The notes under the pieces were generated by a model. That model did not search any database, was not told the DNA's origin, and saw only the letters and a program-made list of their open reading frames with translations. 10,724 nucleotides of DNA. It comes from an uncultured bacterium. GTDB lineage: Bacteria > Patescibacteriota > Minisyncoccia > Phycocordibacterales > PALSA-1337. Position 1 is the stretch's first letter, and each line of letters starts with the position of its first letter. The position numbers were made by a program, and so were the translations under genes. Location of the stretch: the NCBI GenBank assembly GCA_903876465.1, contig CAIRAF010000087.1:1-10724 (forward strand), given 5' to 3'. Positions 6,963 through 10,724 of the stretch are shown here, one piece after another.

Positions 6963-7133
6963 TTAGAACATATGATAAAGTTTGAACCCAACCCATATAC
7001 CTGCGAGTCCACCGACTGTACTCCATATGATAGCAGAAAAAGAAAATGCACTATCTCCCCAAAGTGTGGGAATAAAACCACCCAAGGTTGATCCTACAAA
7101 TACTCCGATCCATATCAATGTCTTTGCTGACAT
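6963..7133 (-). CDS. 56-aa two-helix membrane protein
   Basis: The frame encodes MSAKTLIWIG, FVGSTLGGFIP, a short LWGDSAFSFS loop, then AIIWSTVGGLAGIWVGFKLY and a stop. This gives two Gly-rich transmembrane helices at about 5-22 and 33-53 joined by a short outside loop. The ATG at 7133 has a TATACT -10 seven bases upstream, and the stop (6963-6965) is 2 bases from the ATG of the PAP2 gene, so the two are almost certainly cotranscribed. I recognise the overall pattern (GS-T-GG-P-LWG, then GG-GIW-G) from small CPR membrane proteins but know no function. It could be a partner or stabiliser of the PAP2 protein. Confidence 0.8.
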   Translation of the reverse strand: MSAKTLIWIGVFVGSTLGGFIPTLWGDSAFSFSAIIWSTVGGLAGIWVGFKLYHMF

Positions 7134-7140
7134 AGCTCAA

Positions 7141-7170
7141 AGTATACTCTATATATGCCTCGTGATACAA
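7141..7170 (-). promoter_or_regulatory. Promoter of the 56-aa / PAP2 operon
   Basis: On the minus strand TTGTAT (7165-7170), an 18-base spacer and TATACT (7141-7146), ending 7 bases before the ATG at 7133. This predicts a leaderless or nearly leaderless mRNA. The -35 overlaps the -10 of uppP on the other strand. Confidence 0.55.
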
Positions 7171-7171
7171 T
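7163..7171 (+). promoter_or_regulatory. Extended -10 promoter of uppP (TGATACAAT)
   Basis: TGATACAAT ends 6 bases before the ATG at 7178, so transcription would begin at about the start codon. No clear -35 is seen, and no Shine-Dalgarno exists. Confidence 0.6.
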
Positions 7172-7177
7172 GCGCAC

Positions 7178-8050
7178 ATGTTGACGTATATACAGGCTAG
7201 TATTTTGGGTGCACTCCAGGGAGCAACTGAGCTCTTTCCAGTATCAAGTCTTGGTCACAGTGTCATACTACCAAGTCTATTTGGTTGGCATATTGACCAG
7301 AGGGCAGACATTTTTCTTGCTTTTCTTGTAGCAACTCATCTGGCTACAGCATTAGTCTTGTTCTTCTTCTTTATCAAAGATTGGATGAAGATTATTAAAG
7401 GAATTTTTCGTTCACTGAAGAATAGAAATATTGATCAGCAAGATGTTTACGCAAAGCTCGGTTGGCTCATTATTGTTGGCACAGTACCTGTGGGTATTCT
7501 CGGTATTCTATTTGAGCAATCACTAAAGAATTTCTTTGCTTCACCACGTGCAGCAGCTATTTTTCTTATTTTAAACGGAATATTGTTGTGGGGAATGGAG
7601 ATATATAAGAAAAGAAAGAGTAAAGAAAATAAGTTGGTCGATTTGACTGATTCGGTAGTAATAGACACAAATATTTCCAGCATATCATGGGGTTCTACTA
7701 TTAAGGTTGGAATTGCTCAATGTCTCGCCCTGATCCCTGGATTTTCTCGCACAGGCGCTACTCTTGGTGGAGGTTTGGTTGTTGGACTCGATCATGCTTC
7801 AGCAGCACGCTTTTCATTTCTCCTAGCCACACCGGTTATCATGGCTGCAGCAGTACTTAAACTCCCAGAATTGGCTATCACAGGTACAACTGCTGTTATA
7901 GGACCAATTATTATCGGCTCACTTATTTCGGCTATTTTCGCGTATCTTTCAGTTAAATTCCTGACAAAATATTTCAAAACACACACACTAAAACCGTTCG
8001 CTATTTATTGTGTAGCTTTTGGAATCCTCTCCTTATTTCTTTTGATGTAG
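7178..8050 (+). CDS. uppP: Undecaprenyl-diphosphatase (BacA/UppP)
   Basis: Integral membrane phosphatase that converts undecaprenyl diphosphate to undecaprenyl phosphate, recycling the lipid carrier for peptidoglycan and surface-sugar assembly. At 290 aa it has the usual size. The first signature is QGATELFPVSSLGHSV (14-29), with catalytic Glu18 (E21 in E. coli), the SS pair and His27; the first glutamate of the E. coli motif (E17) is Gln14 here, a substitution I believe is common in the family. The second signature is PGFSRTGATLGGG (187-199), with the phosphate-binding Arg191. About eight hydrophobic segments are visible, with a hydrophilic loop at about 141-170 rich in Lys and Asp. The family is linked to bacitracin resistance. 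The gene is divergent from the 56-aa/PAP2 pair (44 bases between ATGs) and convergent with the next gene, 2 bases between stops. Confidence 0.96.
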   Translation: MLTYIQASILGALQGATELFPVSSLGHSVILPSLFGWHIDQRADIFLAFLVATHLATALVLFFFFIKDWMKIIKGIFRSLKNRNIDQQDVYAKLGWLIIVGTVPVGILGILFEQSLKNFFASPRAAAIFLILNGILLWGMEIYKKRKSKENKLVDLTDSVVIDTNISSISWGSTIKVGIAQCLALIPGFSRTGATLGGGLVVGLDHASAARFSFLLATPVIMAAAVLKLPELAITGTTAVIGPIIIGSLISAIFAYLSVKFLTKYFKTHTLKPFAIYCVAFGILSLFLLM

Positions 8051-8052
8051 TA

Positions 8053-8271
8053 CTACTTTTTACCTCCCTTGAACCATGCATAAGCAAATAGTCCCAAGCC
8101 CAGTATAAATGAGGCTAGTCCGTGTTTTATATGGATAGTTGTTACTCCGGTTTCATATCCTGGTATGAATGTGGCAAGTGAACCAGCTGGTGTGATCCAG
8201 TAATAGATCGCAATGATGACGAAGATGATTCCAAGAACTACAGCACCTTTCCCTAAACATTTTTTTGACAT
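8053..8271 (-). CDS. 72-aa two-helix membrane protein
   Basis: Small protein with a basic N-terminus (MSKKCLGKG) and two transmembrane helices at about 9-26 and 47-67. The loop between them is conserved-looking (YYWITPAGSLATFIPGYE), with HIKHGL just before helix 2 and a Lys-rich end (FKGGKK). The positive ends put both termini in the cytoplasm. I have a sense of this WITPAGSLP-type sequence from other CPR genomes but know no function or family name. It follows the DUF6069-like gene after 7 bases without a Shine-Dalgarno; an A-run precedes the ATG. It probably shares that transcript. Confidence 0.8.
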   Translation of the reverse strand: MSKKCLGKGAVVLGIIFVIIAIYYWITPAGSLATFIPGYETGVTTIHIKHGLASFILGLGLFAYAWFKGGKK

Positions 8272-8278
8272 ATTTTTT

Positions 8279-8710
8279 TTAATTAATTTTAAATGATGAT
8301 TTTTTATTAAACATCCATAATACTATGCCAGCAGTCAGTGTGTGCATTAGTATTAGAATAATCACTATAAATGCCGTGGCACCTTGATTGTCATAGTCAG
8401 TTGAATAAGGGAGCATGATATCGGGTATAAAAGAGAGGATAAGAGCAATTACCGCAACCCAAATAAATATTTTCTTGAAATTATGTGAAAATAAACGTTG
8501 TATGGCGACATATACAAATCCTGCCGCCAAAACACCAAGAAAAGTGAATTCTATTACAGGACTATACCAAAAGGGTGAAAAAGTTTGTGGAGCCTGTGCA
8601 ATTGGACGAAAAATAGCAAGAACAATTACGTTTAAAATAACTGAAATTATGGCAGCGAGGATAACATCAGTAATGAATTTCTTTGTAACTATTTCAATTG
8701 TTTTACGCAT
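8279..8710 (-). CDS. Four-helix membrane protein, DUF6069-like
   Basis: 143 aa from the ATG at 8710. Four hydrophobic segments lie at about 14-34, 53-73, 82-100 and 112-134. The pattern of a first helix ending in a Pro-containing loop, P-V-I-E-F at helix 2, SFIPDI after helix 3, and an L-M-H-T helix 4 resembles the DUF6069 family as I remember it. That is a moderate match by eye, and no function is known. An in-frame ATG at 8740 would add ten residues but overlaps the end of the upstream 57-aa gene and the -10 element, so I reject it. TGATACAAT (8722-8730) lies 11 bases before the ATG, so it may have its own promoter. It pairs with the 72-aa gene downstream. Confidence 0.75.
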   Translation of the reverse strand: MRKTIEIVTKKFITDVILAAIISVILNVIVLAIFRPIAQAPQTFSPFWYSPVIEFTFLGVLAAGFVYVAIQRLFSHNFKKIFIWVAVIALILSFIPDIMLPYSTDYDNQGATAFIVIILILMHTLTAGIVLWMFNKKSSFKIN

Positions 8711-8721
8711 AGGTAGCAGGT

Positions 8722-8730
8722 ATTGTATCA
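8722..8730 (-). promoter_or_regulatory. Extended -10 (TGATACAAT) before the DUF6069-like gene
   Basis: On the minus strand TGATACAAT is identical to the uppP element. Its TGA (8728-8730) is also the stop codon of the 57-aa gene. It lies 11 bases before the ATG, giving a predicted leader of about 4-5 bases. Confidence 0.55.
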
Positions 8731-8901
8731 GATAAGCCAACTTTCTATAAGTTTTTTCGTTTCCTCTGGTCCAGCCACTTGGATACAGTCTACACCAGTG
8801 GCCTTGGCAGGAAAATCATTACCGCCTTGGAATAGAGCGTCACCAACGAAGACTTGTGTTGTTCCGTCCTCGTTTGTAACTGTGATTGTTGTGATTGACA
8901 T
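8728..8901 (-). CDS. 57-aa soluble protein, last gene of the phage-like operon
   Basis: The frame runs MSITTITVTNEDGTTQVFVG, then a middle with DALFQGGNDFPA and GVDCIQVAG, and ends PEETKKLIESWLI with a TGA stop. The first 20 residues look like a beta hairpin and the last 12 like an amphipathic helix. It is acidic and has no membrane segment. It follows the 98-aa gene after 22 bases on the same strand. The leader is A/T-rich (TTAAAATAACAATACT then ATG) with no Shine-Dalgarno. The family is not recognised. The ORF is short, but its base and codon pattern is orderly and it fills a gap in a compact operon, so I regard it as real. Confidence 0.7.
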   Translation of the reverse strand: MSITTITVTNEDGTTQVFVGDALFQGGNDFPAKATGVDCIQVAGPEETKKLIESWLI

Positions 8902-8923
8902 AGTATTGTTATTTTAATATCTA

Positions 8924-9220
8924 TTATTTGCTCGAACCGCCGTTTTGGGTATAGTTCCAATTCCCCTGCTTAGGGTTAGTCTTTGAACCTATTGGCCTCT
9001 CACCCTTAGCATAGCCACTGCCTGAGCCATGCTCTGGGTACTTCTCACCTCCACCTTTACCAGAGTTTACACCATTCTGCTTATACTTCTCGCCTCCATT
9101 ACCTCGGGCGTTCATGGTTGTATCCTTGAAGTGTGACTGTCCACCGTTCATGGTAAGTCCCATTGCCATCTTCTTGGCCATCTCTTTCTTCTTATTCGCT
9201 TGTGTGTAACCGTCGTTCAT
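8924..9220 (-). CDS. 98-aa Gly/Lys/Asn-rich basic protein, phage-like operon
   Basis: No family recognised. The protein is hydrophilic, basic and probably disordered, with no membrane helix. It begins MNDGYTQAN followed by KKKEMAKKMAMGLTMNGG, a short basic helix whose K-K-K-E-M-A-x-K-M core also occurs in the 134-aa protein of this operon. GGEKY occurs twice (42-46 and 57-61), and YTQ-N occurs at both ends (5-9 and 90-94), giving it a repetitive look. It starts 10 bases after the 323-aa gene with an AT-rich leader and no Shine-Dalgarno. It may be a minor virion or nucleic-acid-binding protein of a phage; this is inferred from context only. Confidence 0.65.
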   Translation of the reverse strand: MNDGYTQANKKKEMAKKMAMGLTMNGGQSHFKDTTMNARGNGGEKYKQNGVNSGKGGGEKYPEHGSGSGYAKGERPIGSKTNPKQGNWNYTQNGGSSK

Positions 9221-9230
9221 ATATTTATTA

Positions 9231-10202
9231 TTATTTTATTAAGCCAAGAAACTTTAGAAACTCATTTTTAAGATTCATTGGTGAAGCTTGGTTTGGTTGA
9301 GCGGCTTGTGATTGGGCTGCATTATTCACAGCAGGACTAGAAGGTGCGGGATTGGACGGTGCTGGATTGGAAGGGTATGGAACCATTTGCTGTAACATTG
9401 AAGCTGGAAAGTTAAATCCTTGGTATGATTGTGGTTGGGCAGCTTGCTTAGCTTGCATTGCTTTGTCAAAAGCAGGACCACCAGTCTCCCATACATCACG
9501 ACCAGGGACATCACCTGTCTTTCCTGGGTATCCTTTTAGGGTTTGTAGATATGCTTCAATATCATCGTTCCTATATGGTAATAGAGCCTCTTTATATCCA
9601 TTTGGAAAACTTGTTCCTTCACCAGATGGGGGATTAGAAACCTGATAAGGTACACCAGGGTTTTGAAACTGCGAAACAGTCTTCGGGTCATACGATAGTC
9701 CTTGATGACCTCCCATGATACTATTCTTTCCTTCTAAGAAGGAGGAGCCATTGATGTTTGGAAATGTTGTAGGAGCTCGGTTATATATCTGGTACTGTCT
9801 GCCAGCAGGGTCACGATATTCGTTATAATTAAGAGCAGGACCGTAATCTACTCTATCATACGGATGTTTTCCTCCTTGCATATCAACCATTGTCGGAATA
9901 CCAAATCCACTACTACTAACATCAGTTGGGTCAGGATAACCTATTTGATTGCTTGATGTACTTAAATTATAGCCTTGATGGGTAAAGTCTGCTGGAACTT
10001 GTGGTAATGAAGAAATCTGTTGTGCCTTAAGTGGGCCAGAAGGAAATGGTCTAGGACTTTCTGCCTGTGCTTGGGGTGCAATCCCATTACCCACAGCTTG
10101 AGCACCACGACCTATAAGACCAGCAGCGTTCTTTGCTGCCCCACCTATGGCTTGCATACCTTGTCCTGCTTTCTGTTGTAGTCTTTTGACGTATTCGTCC
10201 AT
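9231..10202 (-). CDS. 323-aa Pro/Gln/Gly/Asn-rich protein, possible virion protein
   Basis: No named family recognised. Residues 1-10 are a charged helix start. About 11-42 is an Ala/Gly-rich stretch with spaced glycines (AIGGAAKNAAGLIGRGAQAV), like membrane-active segments in phage penetration proteins. The middle (about 50-250) is rich in Gly, Pro, Asn, Tyr and Ser, without Cys, and looks extended or disordered. Residues 251-310 are Gln/Ala/Pro-rich and include a P-S-N-P-A tandem repeat encoded by 15-base units. A short amphipathic helix (EFLKFLGLIK) closes the protein. Position in a packed operon between the K-L-H-K-G-E protein and another low-complexity protein suggests a phage structural or DNA-ejection protein. 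A host secreted protein is unlikely, as no signal peptide is present. Confidence 0.65.
   Translation of the reverse strand: MDEYVKRLQQKAGQGMQAIGGAAKNAAGLIGRGAQAVGNGIAPQAQAESPRPFPSGPLKAQQISSLPQVPADFTHQGYNLSTSSNQIGYPDPTDVSSSGFGIPTMVDMQGGKHPYDRVDYGPALNYNEYRDPAGRQYQIYNRAPTTFPNINGSSFLEGKNSIMGGHQGLSYDPKTVSQFQNPGVPYQVSNPPSGEGTSFPNGYKEALLPYRNDDIEAYLQTLKGYPGKTGDVPGRDVWETGGPAFDKAMQAKQAAQPQSYQGFNFPASMLQQMVPYPSNPAPSNPAPSSPAVNNAAQSQAAQPNQASPMNLKNEFLKFLGLIK
9328..9372. repeat. Three 15-bp tandem units encoding P-S-N-P-A repeats
   Basis: GGTGCGGGATTGGAC (9343-9357) and GGTGCTGGATTGGAA (9358-9372) differ at two positions. A degenerate third copy (9328-9342) matches the second at about 10 of 15 positions. 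They lie inside the 323-aa gene and encode a Pro-Ala-Pro-Ser-Asn linker on the minus strand. Confidence 0.75.
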
Positions 10203-10211
10203 GGGTTTATA

Positions 10212-10616
10212 TTAAAACATTCTTTTATCTGACATACGGTTCTCACGGGCATACTTCCACATGTTCTCATCGTGTCTTTCCTTGCCGTGTTTGATGAAGT
10301 CGTCCAAATAAGATTCAAGACCTTTGCGCTTCTTCATCTTCCCTGCCATCTCTTTCTTCTTAGCTGGTACAACCTCCTCACCCTTATGTAGTTTATATAT
10401 ACCAGTCTTCTTAACGTGCCCTCCTTTCTTAAACGAACCGTCTAAGAGTTGTTGTTTCATACGAGCGTTCTCACCTATCTGTCCACCGACTTTAGGAGCA
10501 TGGGACATTAAGCTCTTAATAGGAGCTTCGGGGTCGGGTGCTACATTAGTCTTAGGTTGGGATTTGTGCCCAAACCAACCTTCAACTGTATTTCCTAAAT
10601 TAGATAGCCAGGACAT
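10212..10616 (-). CDS. 134-aa basic protein with phage-type K-L-H-K-G-E motif
   Basis: The central segment KKGGHVKKTGIYKLHKGEEV followed by V-P-A (63-85) matches a short module I know from phage virion proteins, including tape-measure-like and small internal proteins, of the form G-G-x-V-x-x-T-G-x-Y-x-L-H-x-G-E-x-V-V-P. The N-terminus (MSWLSNLGNTVEGWFG) is an amphipathic helix with Trp residues, followed by a Pro-rich linker. After the motif comes KKKEMAGKMKKRKGL, sharing K-K-K-E-M-A-x-K-M with the 98-aa protein. A charged helix to the end is rich in Arg, Lys, Glu and His. It starts 6 bases after the stop of the partial upstream gene; the leader is TTAAAATACT then ATG with no Shine-Dalgarno. 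It is probably a minor capsid or internal virion protein; the match is from memory, not from a search. Confidence 0.68.
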   Translation of the reverse strand: MSWLSNLGNTVEGWFGHKSQPKTNVAPDPEAPIKSLMSHAPKVGGQIGENARMKQQLLDGSFKKGGHVKKTGIYKLHKGEEVVPAKKKEMAGKMKKRKGLESYLDDFIKHGKERHDENMWKYARENRMSDKRMF

Positions 10617-10622
10617 AGTATT

Positions 10623-10724
10623 TTAATTAGGGTCTCTATCATGTTCCTCATTAAACCTTTTAGTTTCGGCATTCTCTTTCTTCCAATCTACTTTATGAGA
10701 GCGTATGTAGTTTGCAGGACTAAA
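10623..10724 (-). CDS. C-terminal end of an upstream operon gene, partial
   Basis: On the minus strand the frame is open from the window edge and gives 33 residues, beginning FSPANYIRSHKVDW and ending RFNEEHDRDPN before TAA at 10623-10625. The tail is hydrophilic and highly charged. It lies in the operon's direction, 6 bases before the 134-aa gene, so it is very likely the last part of a longer protein. The product cannot be told from this tail. Confidence 0.65.
   Translation of the reverse strand, partial: FSPANYIRSHKVDWKKENAETKRFNEEHDRDPN

Noticed and set aside
6961..7026. Longer start (ATG at 7026) for the PAP2 protein
   Set aside because: This stretch is coding in another minus-strand frame for the 56-aa membrane protein, which ends 2 bases before the ATG at 6960.
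8728..8730. Recoded TGA (Gly), as in Gracilibacteria and Absconditabacteria
   Set aside because: TGA ends the 57-aa gene cleanly just before the next start, and the recognisable genes contain no internal TGA where Gly is expected.
8415..8735. Plus-strand open frame opposite the DUF6069-like gene
   Set aside because: It is a Lys/Arg/Thr-rich product typical of the reverse of a membrane protein gene, with no promoter or ribosome site.
8700..8740. tRNA gene or attachment site at the suspected phage/host junction
   Set aside because: No cloverleaf sequence, integrase or direct repeat was found around the junction, so insertion by an integrase is not supported within this window.
10324..10626. 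Plus-strand open frame opposite the 134-aa gene
   Set aside because: It is antisense to a frame with a recognisable motif, shows no start signal, and does not fit the minus-strand operon.
1..10724. CRISPR array, insertion sequence, rRNA, riboswitch
   Set aside because: No regularly spaced repeats, transposase-like frame with terminal repeats, rRNA-like segment or long structured leader was seen.

Overview
The window looks like chromosomal DNA of a Patescibacteria/CPR bacterium, probably of the Parcubacteria group. This is an inference from gene style, not from a marker gene. The signs are a secreted protein with an N-V-G-x-x-x-Q-x-K-x-G segment typical of CPR surface proteins, a type IV pilin-like protein, many tiny membrane proteins, and extreme packing (convergent genes 2 to 7 bases apart, divergent starts 44 bases apart). 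Shine-Dalgarno sites are mostly missing. TGA is used as a stop, so the recoded Gracilibacteria/Absconditabacteria are unlikely.

Layout: 1-960 carries two plus-strand envelope genes, a secreted protein cut by the window edge and a one-TM protein. 983-4535 is four minus-strand genes: a DEDDy-type 3'-5' exonuclease, a four-TM membrane protein, histidyl-tRNA synthetase (hisS), and an adenylate-kinase-like protein with a degenerate P-loop and clearly higher GC. Two good intrinsic terminators (about 1601-1626 and 3619-3653) divide these into transcription units. 4620-4769 is an AT-rich divergent promoter region. 4770-6275 is plus strand: a pilin-like protein, then a D-Ala-D-Ala carboxypeptidase. 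6283-8050 is an envelope-lipid module. A 56-aa membrane protein and a PAP2-type phosphatase read leftward and undecaprenyl-diphosphatase (uppP) reads rightward from a 44-base shared promoter. 8053-8710 holds two small membrane proteins.

8728-10724 is different: five tightly packed minus-strand genes (57, 98, 323, 134 aa and a partial one) encoding Gly/Asn/Gln/Lys-rich, low-complexity proteins. The 134-aa protein has a G-I-Y-K-L-H-K-G-E-E-V-V-P segment like those in phage virion proteins, and it shares a Lys-rich K-K-K-E-M-A-x-K-M peptide with the 98-aa protein. My best reading is the downstream end of a phage or phage-derived virion operon, but no integrase, capsid, terminase or attachment site lies in the window.

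The most coherent signal is in gene starts. Several genes have a TACAAT/TATACT/TATAAA-like -10 only 6-7 bases before the start codon, which predicts leaderless mRNAs. Two other genes have an identical AAAGGA Shine-Dalgarno at 6 bases. The phage-like operon uses A/T-rich starts without Shine-Dalgarno. Three small coding regions were recovered by reading the sequence directly: 56 aa at 6963-7133, 57 aa at 8728-8901, and the partial C-terminus at 10623-10724.
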